From Streptomyces antioxidans (lineage in GTDB: Bacteria; Actinomycetota; Actinomycetes; Streptomycetales; Streptomycetaceae): a stretch of DNA of 46,040 nt. Of this stretch, positions 30,568-38,553 are shown piece by piece (within the stretch, counting starts at the first letter, position 1; each line of letters starts with the position of its first letter). The stretch covers positions 1-46,040 of the forward strand of contig NZ_LAKD02000053.1 in assembly GCF_000968685.2 (NCBI RefSeq). Direction: 5' to 3'. A program made the translations under genes and the position numbers. The notes beneath the pieces are model-generated. The model saw nothing but the letters and a program-made list of their open reading frames with translations, ran no database searches and was not told where the DNA came from.

Positions 30568-33056
30568 CCACACCCCAGCCGGACATGACCACACCTCAGC
30601 CGGACACCGCCGCGGCCCGGGAGGACGCCCCCGTCCAGCCGGTGGCCCGGATGGTGTGGCGGCTCACCGAGCTGCCCCGCCCCGCCGGGCCGCGCCCCCG
30701 GCTTGCCGGACTGCGGGTGCTGCTGATCGGCGGCGAGGAGGCCGTCGCCGCCGGGGTGGAGCGCGAGCTGAAGGAGCACGGCGCCCTGGTGCGCCGGGAG
30801 CCGGAGGGACCCGGCCCCGTGGACGCCATCGTCGACCTCACCGTGGGCCGGGCGTACCACCCGGACCGGGCCGACTCCGCCGGGTCCTGGCGGCGGGCGC
30901 TGACCGAGACCGTGACCGCGCTGCGCGGCAGCTACGACGACTGGGCGGCCGAGACCGCCGCGGACCGGCTGTGCTACCTCGCCGTCAGCTACCTCGGCGG
31001 CGGGATGGGCCAGCATCCGCGGGACGGACTGGAGCAGCCGCTCGGCGGCATCTGGGCGGGGCTCGCCAAGACCCTGCACCGGGAGTTCCCCAATGTGGCC
31101 GCCCGCGTCGTCGACATCGACCTGGCCGCCTCCGCCGAACTGCCCGGCATCGTCGCCGCCGAGCTCGGCCGCACCGGTGAGATCGAGGTCGGCTACCGCG
31201 ACGGCCGCCGCTACACCCTCACCCCCGAGGACCGGCCCGTGGCCGCGCCGGCCCTCACCCTCGGCCCCGGGGACACCGTGCTGATCTCCGGCGGCGGCCG
31301 GGGCATCGGCTGGGAGCTGGCCCGTTCGCTGGCCGCACGGCACGGCGTACGGGTCGTGGTGACCGGCCGGGAGCCGTTCCCCAGCGGGGACGAGCCCTGG
31401 TACGGCGTGGACGAGGCCGGGTGGAAGCGTTACGAGAAGCAGGTCTGGGCGGGCCGCACCAAGGGCGAGTCGCCCGCCGTGGTCCGCGGCCGGCTGGCCC
31501 GTACCCGCAGGCTGTGGGAGCTCGCCACCCATGTGACCTCCGCCCACCGCGAGGGGTTGCGCATCGAGTACGCGCGCTGCGACTTCACCGACCGCGCCCA
31601 GGTGCGCGGGCTCGTCCGGCGCGAGGACGCGCTGGCGGGCGGGAGGCTCGCCGGGGTGGTGCACAACGCCGGGGTGGACACCTCCGCCCGGCTGCCGAAG
31701 AAGACCGACGAGGAGATCCTGCGCACCGTCGAGGTCAAGATCGAGGGCTTCCTCAACGTCTTCGAGGAGGTGCGGGACCGCGACCTGAAGTTCTTCTGCA
31801 GCGTCGGCTCCCTCACCGGACGGCTCGGCGGCATGGTCGGCCAGCTCGAATACGCGGCGGCCAACGACGGCCTCGCCCGGCTGGGCCAGTGGGCCGCCCG
31901 CCGGGCCGCGTTCCCCGTGATGACCCTCGCCTGGCCCACCTGGGACCGCATCGGGCTGATCGCCAACTTCGCCGCCACGCTGCGCTACATGGCCGCGATC
32001 GACGTGGCGGACGGCCTCGAGCGCTGGCGGGCCGAGCTGCTGGCGGGGTCGGAGGGCGAGGTCACCTTCGTCGGGCCGCTGGGCCAGGCCATCGACCCGG
32101 GACAGGCCATCGGCTATCCCGTGGTGCCCGCGCTGCCCGGCTTCGCCACCGCCTATCCGAAGGTCTTCCACCTCGGCGAGGTGACCTCCTACCAGCCGCA
32201 CGCCCAGCTGACCGCGCGTATCGTCCTCGACCCCCAACACACCCCCGCGCTCGGTGACTTCCGTATCGACGGCGTTCCCGCGCTGCCGCCTTCGCTGCTG
32301 CTGGAGAACGCGCTGCGGGCCGCCGAGTGGATCGTCCCCGAGGACTTCCCCGCGCTGCGGGCCGGTGCGCTGGAGGAGATCGTGGTGCCGCTGGCGCTGC
32401 TGCGCCTCGACGGCCCCGCGATCCGGCTGGTCCGCGAGATCCGCGGCTTCCACGAGGGGCACGACTGGATCGTGGAGGTCCGCTACCGCCACGAGGGCCG
32501 CGGGGACGGCCCGGAGGCCAGCCTGCGCATCGTCCATGAGACCGGCGCGCCACGCCCGCCCGTACCGCCGCGCCCCGGCGTCCGGCAGACCACCACCCTC
32601 CGCTCCGGGCCGCCCTTCCTGCACTGGCGCGGCGCCGTGCTGCCGCTCTCCATGTGGACGGCCGGGCCGGAGGGGCGCCTGGTGGCCGAGGTCCCGCGCT
32701 GCCCGCCGACCGACCTGTGGGCGGCGCCGTACGTACCCGGGACGGCGCTTCCGGTCGCCGCGCTGGAGAACGTGGTGCGGCGGTGCACCACCCCGGGCGA
32801 CGGCCTCTCGGTCACCGCCGACCCCCTGATCCTCGGCCGGATCGCACCGCACTCCGCCGAGCGCGGACCCACCCGTGTCGAGGGCGATCCCTCGCTCGGC
32901 GTCTGGCGGATCACCGACGCGGACTCCGGGGACCCCGTGGCGACCGTCTCGGGACTCCCCGGCCCACTGGGAAACACCACGGAAGAGAAAGGCAGTTCAT
33001 GTCCACTCCCGAGCAGAACAAGGCCGTCCTCGAGCGCTACTACGAGGAGTGCCTGA
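30564..33056 (+). CDS. KR and pseudo-DH subunit of the iterative synthase
   Basis: This is an 830-aa protein. Residues 30-225 resemble the structural half of a modular ketoreductase (GGIWAGLAKTLHREFPNVAA). Residues 230-500 are the catalytic KR with ISGGGRGIG and an active Ser...Tyr430...Asn arrangement (YAAAND), plus an insert of about 45 charged residues like that in the larger protein. Residues 530-800 are a double-hotdog DH fold in which the HxxxGxxxxP histidine is Phe566 (DFRIDGVPALP). The second-hotdog Asp is also not recognisable (PVAALENVV), so dehydratase activity is doubtful; a structural or gating role is possible. The gene starts at ATG 30564 in the upstream stop (ATGA). Its last 58 bp overlap the SnoaL-like gene, and the C-terminal 20 residues are non-family. 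It pairs with the AT-ACP and the 2024-aa protein as one enzyme complex. Confidence 0.88.
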   Translation: MTTPQPDMTTPQPDTAAAREDAPVQPVARMVWRLTELPRPAGPRPRLAGLRVLLIGGEEAVAAGVERELKEHGALVRREPEGPGPVDAIVDLTVGRAYHPDRADSAGSWRRALTETVTALRGSYDDWAAETAADRLCYLAVSYLGGGMGQHPRDGLEQPLGGIWAGLAKTLHREFPNVAARVVDIDLAASAELPGIVAAELGRTGEIEVGYRDGRRYTLTPEDRPVAAPALTLGPGDTVLISGGGRGIGWELARSLAARHGVRVVVTGREPFPSGDEPWYGVDEAGWKRYEKQVWAGRTKGESPAVVRGRLARTRRLWELATHVTSAHREGLRIEYARCDFTDRAQVRGLVRREDALAGGRLAGVVHNAGVDTSARLPKKTDEEILRTVEVKIEGFLNVFEEVRDRDLKFFCSVGSLTGRLGGMVGQLEYAAANDGLARLGQWAARRAAFPVMTLAWPTWDRIGLIANFAATLRYMAAIDVADGLERWRAELLAGSEGEVTFVGPLGQAIDPGQAIGYPVVPALPGFATAYPKVFHLGEVTSYQPHAQLTARIVLDPQHTPALGDFRIDGVPALPPSLLLENALRAAEWIVPEDFPALRAGALEEIVVPLALLRLDGPAIRLVREIRGFHEGHDWIVEVRYRHEGRGDGPEASLRIVHETGAPRPPVPPRPGVRQTTTLRSGPPFLHWRGAVLPLSMWTAGPEGRLVAEVPRCPPTDLWAAPYVPGTALPVAALENVVRRCTTPGDGLSVTADPLILGRIAPHSAERGPTRVEGDPSLGVWRITDADSGDPVATVSGLPGPLGNTTEEKGSSCPLPSRTRPSSSATTRSA

Positions 33057-33436
33057 ACAAGGGCAATCTCGACGTCATCTACGAGGGCGCCACCGAGGAC
33101 CACATCAGCCACGGCACCGCCGCCAACGGCAAGGAGGGCGTGGAGCACCTGAAGGAGTGGGTGCGGCTCCAGCGCGCCTCCTTCCCCGACCTCCACGTCA
33201 CCGTGGAGGACTGGATCCTGGAGGGGAACAAGGTCGTCAGCCGTTTCACCGCGCGCGGCACCCACACCGGTGACGACTACGCGGGTCTCATCCCGGCGCA
33301 GGGCCGCAAGCTGGAGATCCCCGGCATCGTCATCGACGAGTTCAACGACGAGGGCAAGATCGTGGAGAGCTGGTTCTCCATGGACTCCTATGACCTCGCC
33401 ACCCAGCTCGGGGCGTTCGACGCGCCCCCCGCGTGA
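32999..33436 (+). CDS. SnoaL-like polyketide cyclase / NTF2-fold protein
   Basis: This 145-aa protein has a cone-shaped NTF2-like fold. The N-terminal helix is NKAVLERYYEECLNKGNLDV and the chain includes FPDLHVTVEDWILEGNKVV, the core of the SnoaL-like family, then SRFTARGTHTGDDYAGL. Members close aromatic polyketide rings, hydrolyse or isomerise small molecules, or have no enzyme activity. GAAAGG lies a few bases before ATG 32999. The gene overlaps the synthase subunit gene by 58 bp and the SDR gene by 4 bp, so it belongs to the operon. In this context it may fold or cyclise the chain or help release it, since no thioesterase is seen. That is inference. Confidence 0.87.
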   Translation: MSTPEQNKAVLERYYEECLNKGNLDVIYEGATEDHISHGTAANGKEGVEHLKEWVRLQRASFPDLHVTVEDWILEGNKVVSRFTARGTHTGDDYAGLIPAQGRKLEIPGIVIDEFNDEGKIVESWFSMDSYDLATQLGAFDAPPA

Positions 33437-34359
33437 CCGGCCGTGAGCCGGCCCCGGGCTCCGGGGCCGGCATCCCGGTCCTCATCACCGGCTGCTCGTC
33501 CGGGATCGGCCGCGCCTGCGCGCTGCGGCTGCACCGGGCCGGGCACACGGTGTACGCCACCGCGCGGCGGCCCGAGACGCTGACGGAGCTCGCGGCGCTC
33601 GGCGTCCACACCATGGCGCTCGACGTCACCGACGAGGAGTCCATGGCCACCGCGGTCGCCAAGGTCGAGGCGGCGCACGGGGCGGTCGGAGCGCTGGTCA
33701 ACAGCGCGGGCTACGCCATGTCGGGCTGTATCGAGGAGGCCGCCCTGGCCGAGGTGCGGGAGCAGTTCGAGACCAATGTGTACGGCCTGGTCCGGCTCAG
33801 CCAGCTGGTGCTGCCCGCGATGCGCGCCCACGGCGGCGGCACCATCGTCAACATCTCCTCCATCTTCGGCCGTTACGCCGTCCCCGGCTCGGGCTTCTAC
33901 AACGCCACCAAGCACGCCGTGGAGGGCTTGAGCGACTCGCTGCGGAACGAGGTGGCCGACTTCGGGGTGCGGGTCGTCCTCGTCGAGCCGGGCCCGGTGC
34001 GCACCACCCGCTTCGGCGCCACCTACGTGGCCAATCTGCGGCCGGTGAGCCGGAGTTACGAGACCTTCCGCCGGGAGAGCGCCGAGTACTTCGAGGCGAT
34101 CTACACCGGCAGCCGCCGGACCCTGGCGGGCACCTTCGCGATCCAGTCGGACGATGTGGCCCGCCGGGTGGCGAAGGTGGTGGCCAAGGGAGCCCGCGGC
34201 GCCCGGCCGCGCGCCCGCTACCCCGTCGGACTCCTCGCCCACAGCACGATCGCCCTGCGGCGCCTCACCTCCGACGTCCTCTTCGACCATCTCTTCGTGC
34301 GCCGCCTGTTTCCGGTGCCCCGCGGACCGCGGCCGCGAAAGCAAGGAGACCACCGATGA
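33433..34359 (+). CDS. Short-chain dehydrogenase/reductase
   Basis: This is a 308-aa classical SDR. The NAD(P)-binding motif is ITGCSSGIGRACALRLHRAG, the NSAG motif is LVNSAGYAMSG, and the catalytic set is Ser in NISSIFG with Tyr156-x3-Lys (YNATK). ARRPE after the second strand suggests NADPH preference. The C-terminal 50 residues (ARYPVGLLAHSTIALRRLTS) are basic and amphipathic, as in SDRs acting on lipids or sterols at the membrane. GTG 33433 sits in the SnoaL-like stop (GTGA); the P450 gene starts in this gene's stop (ATGA). It presumably oxidises or reduces an alcohol/ketone of the synthase product, perhaps on a P450-made hydroxyl. Confidence 0.9.
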   Translation: MTGREPAPGSGAGIPVLITGCSSGIGRACALRLHRAGHTVYATARRPETLTELAALGVHTMALDVTDEESMATAVAKVEAAHGAVGALVNSAGYAMSGCIEEAALAEVREQFETNVYGLVRLSQLVLPAMRAHGGGTIVNISSIFGRYAVPGSGFYNATKHAVEGLSDSLRNEVADFGVRVVLVEPGPVRTTRFGATYVANLRPVSRSYETFRRESAEYFEAIYTGSRRTLAGTFAIQSDDVARRVAKVVAKGARGARPRARYPVGLLAHSTIALRRLTSDVLFDHLFVRRLFPVPRGPRPRKQGDHR

Positions 34360-35780
34360 CCACAGCGACCTCCGCACCGCACCTCGCACCCGGCCCCAAG
34401 GGCGCCCCGCTGCTGGGCAGTCTGGGCCCCTGGAAGCGGAACACCGCCGAATTCCTGCTCGGTCTGCAGCGTGACCACGGCGAGATCGTCCGGATGCGGC
34501 TCGGCCCGTTCCTGGTGCACCAGGTGACCGAGCCCGAGGCGGTGCGCCGGGTGCTGGTGGAGAACAACGGCAACTACGTCCGCGGCCCGCTCTACGAGCA
34601 GTTCGGCGTCGTCATGGGCAAGGGGCTGCTCACCACCGACGGCGAGTTCTGGCGGGCCCACCGGCGGGCGGTGCAGCCGGTCTTCCTCAAGAACGCCATC
34701 ACCGACATCATCCCCAACATCATCCGGGCCACCGAGGAGATGCTGGAGACCTGGGAGCGCAAGGCCGCCGCCGGTGAGCCGGTCGACCTGATGACCGACA
34801 TGCTGCGGCTGACCCTGGTCACCCTCTCCCGCTCGCTGTTCGCCTATGACATCAAGCCGGACTCGGCGCTGCTGAAGACGATCGTGGACGATGTGGTGGA
34901 GGTGATGTTCCGTCGCGGCACCGCCACCGAGATGCTGCCCTCCTGGGTGCCGACGGACCGTCAGCGCAAGATCCTCAGGATCCACCGGGTCTTCGACCGC
35001 ATCGTGGCCGATGTGCGGCGGAGTTACGCCGAGACCGGGGAGGGGCCGTTGATCGGGCTGATGGAGCGGGCCACCGACCCGGCCACCGGTGAGCCCTGGA
35101 CCGACCAGCAGATCAAGGACGAGCTGCTGACGGTCTATCTGGCCGGTCACGAGACCACCGCGGTCTCGCTGTGCTGGACGCTGCTGTCGATCGCCGCCCA
35201 CCCCGGGGTCCAGGAGGAGCTGGACGCCGAGATCGCCACGGTGCTCGGCGGTGGGGCGCCGGACGCGCGGAGCGCCGAGGGGCTTACGTACACCAAGATG
35301 GTCGTCGACGAGAGCCTGCGGATGCACCCGCCCATCTGGATCTTCCCCCGGGCGGCGGTCGAGGCGGACGCCCTCGGCGGCTATGACATCGAGCCGGGCT
35401 CCTCCGTCCTGCTGTCCCCGCTGGTCTCCCACCACAACCCGCGCCACTGGGACAACCCGCTGGCCTTCGACCCGTACCGGTTCACCCCGCAGGCCATCAG
35501 GGAACGGCCGCGGATGGCGTACCTCCCGTTCGGCTCGGGGCCCCGGCAGTGCGTCGGCAACTTCATGGCGCTGCTGGAGCTGCGCATCATCGTGGCCATG
35601 GTGAACCAGCGCTTCCGGATCAGCCGGATCCCGGGGACCGAACTGCGGTACGGCTCACCGGTGATCTCGCTGCGGCCGCTCAAGGACGTGATGGTGACGG
35701 TGACTCCGCGCGAGCGGTCCACCGGCGCGCCCCGCCCGTCCCGCCGGACCGCCCCCGCCGCCTGCCCCCACCATCCGTAG
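34356..35780 (+). CDS. Cytochrome P450
   Basis: This 474-aa P450 has the I-helix motif LAGHETTAVSL, the K-helix ExxR in DESLRMHPP and the heme loop FGSGPRQCVG with thiolate Cys399. The length, TYTKMVVDESLRMHPPIW and PFGSGPRQCVG style are closer to fatty-acid and eukaryote-like P450s (CYP4/CYP102-like) than to the short CYP105 type common in Streptomyces. A hydrophobic lipid-like substrate is therefore plausible. The C-terminal 25 residues are basic and Pro-rich. No ferredoxin or ferredoxin reductase gene is adjacent, so electrons must come from elsewhere. It is the last gene of the synthase operon and is followed at once by a hairpin. Confidence 0.93.
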   Translation: MTTATSAPHLAPGPKGAPLLGSLGPWKRNTAEFLLGLQRDHGEIVRMRLGPFLVHQVTEPEAVRRVLVENNGNYVRGPLYEQFGVVMGKGLLTTDGEFWRAHRRAVQPVFLKNAITDIIPNIIRATEEMLETWERKAAAGEPVDLMTDMLRLTLVTLSRSLFAYDIKPDSALLKTIVDDVVEVMFRRGTATEMLPSWVPTDRQRKILRIHRVFDRIVADVRRSYAETGEGPLIGLMERATDPATGEPWTDQQIKDELLTVYLAGHETTAVSLCWTLLSIAAHPGVQEELDAEIATVLGGGAPDARSAEGLTYTKMVVDESLRMHPPIWIFPRAAVEADALGGYDIEPGSSVLLSPLVSHHNPRHWDNPLAFDPYRFTPQAIRERPRMAYLPFGSGPRQCVGNFMALLELRIIVAMVNQRFRISRIPGTELRYGSPVISLRPLKDVMVTVTPRERSTGAPRPSRRTAPAACPHHP

Positions 35781-35785
35781 CCCGC

Positions 35786-35815
35786 GGGGCGGAAGCGGAA
35801 TGGGAGTTCCGCCCC
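35786..35815 (+). terminator. Hairpin after the P450 gene
   Basis: GGGGCGGAA (35786-35794) pairs with TTCCGCCCC (35807-35815), a 9-bp perfect stem with a 12-nt loop, 5 bp after the stop codon. No clear U-tract follows. It is well placed to end the synthase operon. Confidence 0.55.
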
Positions 35816-36512
35816 GGAACGGCGCCATCGCCTTTCCCGATTTCGTCCCCGGCGCCCGGTCGGGGAAACCCGGCACACCGCCGGAAGCAGCGGTTCGTGG
35901 TGGTGGATCATTATCCACGGGACGCGGGCCCATTTGAGGGAATTCGCGTCCGGCGACGGTGCGGACGAGAATGCGGAAGATGTGCGGCGGGACGCGAAGG
36001 GCGAGGCCCGGGCCGACCGCGCGGCAGCGCTCCGGCACCGGGGCGGCGCCCTGCGGCGAGCCGTGGAATCCGTCCCCGGGCCGGATCGGAGAATCCACCG
36101 CGCCGACCGGTCGGTTTTCTTGACGCTCCTGGTGGAAGGGGTGGGACGGCCCCTTTCCCCAGGAGCGCCGGGGCATGCGAGAACGTCATTTCACGATCGC
36201 TACGGCCGTTTACTCCCAGGTCGCGCCGAGTGCGGCCGTCCACCGCCCCCCGTCCGCTCCCGGGACCACTCGCGCACAATGTCCCCGAATGAATGTCCGA
36301 CGCACGTACGGACGCTCCCCTACGCCTGCGGGTGACCCGGATGGTGGTCGCTGAGCCATCTGGCGGGGCATCCCCGCGGATCTGTGGCAGGGTCAGGGGG
36401 CTAGCAGTTGAACCAGAGGCACTGTCACCGCCGCTGTTCACTAAACGGAGGCGCTGTATCGTGTGCGTGTACGCCGGGTTGTCGAGCGGCGCAGCATCAG
36501 GGAGGGGGACGC
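35816..36512. other. Long intergenic region before the TetR gene
   Basis: About 700 bp hold no gene I can support. Open frames on both strands are Arg/Pro-rich shadow translations. Composition is less GC-extreme near 35870-35940 and 36100-36480. This suggests promoter sequence, with TGTATCGTGTGCGTGTAC-like, locally repetitive GTG/TGTAC text at 36451-36470 that could be a TetR operator upstream of the start at 36513. No other repeat or RNA structure was evident. Confidence 0.4.
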
Positions 36513-37253
36513 GTGTCGCCAGGGGAAGCGCACGTCGCACCGTACTCACGGCGCGAGCGGCTGCGCATCGCGACCATCCGTGAAATCAAGGACGTCGCCC
36601 GGACGCTCCTGGTTCAGGAGGGCCCGGAGAATGTGACCATCCGGGCCATCGCCCGCGAGATGGGCATGACCGCACCGGCCGTCTACCGCTACTTCAGTAG
36701 CCGGGATGCGCTGATCCTTCAGCTGCGCGTGGACATTTTCGAGGAGATGGCCCGCTTTATGCGGGGCGTCCTCGGACAGCACCCCGAGGAGGAGCCGGGC
36801 CGCCGGTGGATCAGCGGCGCCCGTGCGCTGCGGGTCTGGGCGATCAAGCACCCCCATGAGTTCGGGCTCATCCTCGGCCCGTGGGCCCCGGGGCTCGGCC
36901 GCGAGGAGACCAAGCCCGAGCGCCATATGAGCTGGGTCTTCGGCTCCGTCTTCTCGGATCTGGTCGCCGATCTGTGGCGGGTGCGGGGCTTCCCGGCCCC
37001 CGAGGTCGAGGAGCTTGACCCCGGCCTCGCGCGGACCCTCACCGCGCTCAGCGAGGACCAGGACGTGGACATGCCCCCCGGAGCCATCGCGGTCATGCTC
37101 CGCTGCTGGGTGCGGCTGTACGGGGTGATCTCCATGGAGGCGCTTGGCCATATGTCCTTCGCGCTCTCCGAGGGCCAGCACTTCTTCGAGTTCGAGCTCC
37201 GCGACCTGTGCCGGGTGCTGGACATCTCGGAGTTCTACGAAGAGGTCGTCTGA
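36513..37253 (+). CDS. TetR/AcrR family transcriptional regulator
   Basis: This is a 246-aa regulator. The TetR HTH (about residues 18-64) includes IREIKDVARTLLVQEGPENV, TIRAIAREMGMTAPAVYRYF and SSRDALILQL. The larger C-terminal ligand domain contains WAIKHPHEFGLILGPWAPG, as in the WHG/TetR_C group seen next to lipid and secondary-metabolism genes. GTG 36513 follows GGAGGGGGAC closely and is clearly better than the longer frame to 36408. It lies between the synthase operon and the hopanoid operon, so it may control either; position alone does not decide. A hairpin ends the gene. Confidence 0.88.
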   Translation: MSPGEAHVAPYSRRERLRIATIREIKDVARTLLVQEGPENVTIRAIAREMGMTAPAVYRYFSSRDALILQLRVDIFEEMARFMRGVLGQHPEEEPGRRWISGARALRVWAIKHPHEFGLILGPWAPGLGREETKPERHMSWVFGSVFSDLVADLWRVRGFPAPEVEELDPGLARTLTALSEDQDVDMPPGAIAVMLRCWVRLYGVISMEALGHMSFALSEGQHFFEFELRDLCRVLDISEFYEEVV

Positions 37254-37265
37254 CGCCATCCGAAG

Positions 37266-37289
37266 GCCCCCGGCCACCGGCCCGGGGGC
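37266..37289 (+). terminator. Hairpin after the TetR gene
   Basis: GCCCCCGG (37266-37273) pairs with CCGGGGGC (37282-37289) around an 8-nt loop, 12 bp past the TetR stop; GTTCGCC follows. It marks the right edge of the island. Confidence 0.55.
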
Positions 37290-37343
37290 GTTCGCCGGTC
37301 CACGCCCCGCGCCCCGTCGAAGGTCACATCGGGATATCGCTCC

Positions 37344-37353
37344 GTACATGTAC
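37344..37353. promoter_or_regulatory. GTACATGTAC palindrome upstream of hpnC
   Basis: This is a perfect 10-bp palindrome in the 358-bp gap between the TetR gene and hpnC. It resembles the core of several TetR-family operators and stands in AT-richer sequence. It might be a site for the neighbouring regulator; no experiment supports this here. Confidence 0.35.
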
Positions 37354-37443
37354 ACCGACAGGCGTAAGCTGAGGCAATGCCCGTCCGGATCATGCCGGAG
37401 CCGGGCCCTTGTCGCCTGTTCGGGGGCTAGGGGCCGGGGCCCG

Positions 37444-37473
37444 TTGACAAGACGGAGCGGCGTGTCCGGATCG
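37444..37473 (+). promoter_or_regulatory. Possible hopanoid operon promoter
   Basis: A perfect -35-like TTGACA (37444-37449) lies about 160 bp before the hpnC start. The best -10 candidate at 17-18 bp spacing (CGGATC/GGATCG) is poor, so this is tentative. The rest of the gap up to 37612 shows no gene. Confidence 0.3.
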
Positions 37474-37611
37474 TGCGGACCCTGGTAACCGGTGTAGAAC
37501 GGGGGATGTGACGGCATTGGCTACACGGCCCATCTCCAGCGCTCCCGAGGGGCCCGGTCGCCGGGACCCACGTGGCGTCCTGGGTCTCGCCCGTACGCCT
37601 GGCTGTCCACG

Positions 37612-38553
37612 GTGACCGTCGAGGACGAGCGCAGCGGGTCCCATACCACGTCGAGCAGCCGGAGCGGCGGGCAGGAAGCCGCTCGCACCGTGCTCGACAA
37701 GGCCGCCCACGAGAACTTCCCCGTGGCTCCCTTCTTCCTCCCCCGCGCCTGGCGCACCGATCTGATGGCCATCTACGGCTACGCCCGGCTGGTCGACGAC
37801 ATCGGCGACGGCGATCTGGCCCCCGGAGGCGCCGACGCCGAACTGCTCGGTCTCGACCGCGACCGGGCGGACGACGCGCTCGCGATGCTGGACGCGTTCG
37901 AGGCCGACCTCCACCGGGTCTTCCGGCCCGGAGCGGAGCCGCGCCATCCGCTGCTGCGGGCCCTGCGCCCCACCGTCCACCGCCATGGGCTTGACCAAGG
38001 GCCCTTCCTGGGGCTGATCGAGGCCAACCGCCAGGACCAGCGGATCCGGCGGTACGCCACCTACCAGGAACTCCTCGAATACTGCGAGCTGTCCGCCAAC
38101 CCGGTCGGCCGGCTCGTCCTCGGCATCACCGGCACCGCGAGCCCCGAGCGGATCCGCCACTCGGACGCCATCTGCACCGCCCTGCAGATCGTCGAGCACC
38201 TTCAGGACGTGGCCGAGGACCTCCGCAGGGACCGCGTCTACCTGCCCGCCGAGGACATGGAACGCTTCGGCGTGACCGAGGCCGACCTCGCCGCCCCCAG
38301 GAGCGGCGTGCGGTTGCGCGCGCTGGTCGCGAAGGAGGCGGAACGCGCCGCTGCCCTGCTGAATGAAGGCACCCCCCTGGTGGGTAGCGTCCACGGCAGG
38401 CTCAAGGTGCTGCTCGCCGGATTCGTGGCCGGGGGGCGGGCCGCCTTGCGGGCGGTCGCGGCCGCGGGACATGACGTACTCCCTGGACCGCCCAGGCCCA
38501 CCAAGCTCAGCCTGCTGCGCGAGGTGGGGGCGACACTGCGAAGAGAGGGGTGA
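37612..38553 (+). CDS. hpnC: Squalene synthase-family protein HpnC
   Basis: This 313-aa trans-isoprenyl diphosphate synthase-fold protein has the first Asp-rich motif in YARLVDDIGDGD (about residue 60) and the second in IVEHLQDVAEDLRRDRVYLP. The segment HENFPVAPFFLPRAWRTDLM is characteristic of HpnC. In the established three-enzyme route HpnC turns presqualene diphosphate into hydroxysqualene. It heads the hopanoid operon. The GTG start at 37612 has no good Shine-Dalgarno, so the start is uncertain; conserved sequence begins about 25 residues in. Its stop overlaps the hpnD start by 4 bp. Confidence 0.93.
   Translation: MTVEDERSGSHTTSSSRSGGQEAARTVLDKAAHENFPVAPFFLPRAWRTDLMAIYGYARLVDDIGDGDLAPGGADAELLGLDRDRADDALAMLDAFEADLHRVFRPGAEPRHPLLRALRPTVHRHGLDQGPFLGLIEANRQDQRIRRYATYQELLEYCELSANPVGRLVLGITGTASPERIRHSDAICTALQIVEHLQDVAEDLRRDRVYLPAEDMERFGVTEADLAAPRSGVRLRALVAKEAERAAALLNEGTPLVGSVHGRLKVLLAGFVAGGRAALRAVAAAGHDVLPGPPRPTKLSLLREVGATLRREG

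Noticed and set aside
25261..30594. 1777-aa open frame on the minus strand opposite the synthase gene
   Set aside because: It is an antisense shadow caused by GC-rich third positions; its translation is Gly/Val/Arg/His-rich without domains, whereas the + strand shows intact KS, KR and DH motifs.
30168..32852. 894-aa minus-strand frame opposite the KR/pseudo-DH gene
   Set aside because: It lacks any recognisable fold and lies antisense to a gene with clear KR motifs.
35911..36549. 212-aa minus-strand ORF before the TetR gene
   Set aside because: Arg/Pro/Ala-rich translation with no motif, no good ribosome-binding site, and it covers the likely TetR promoter.
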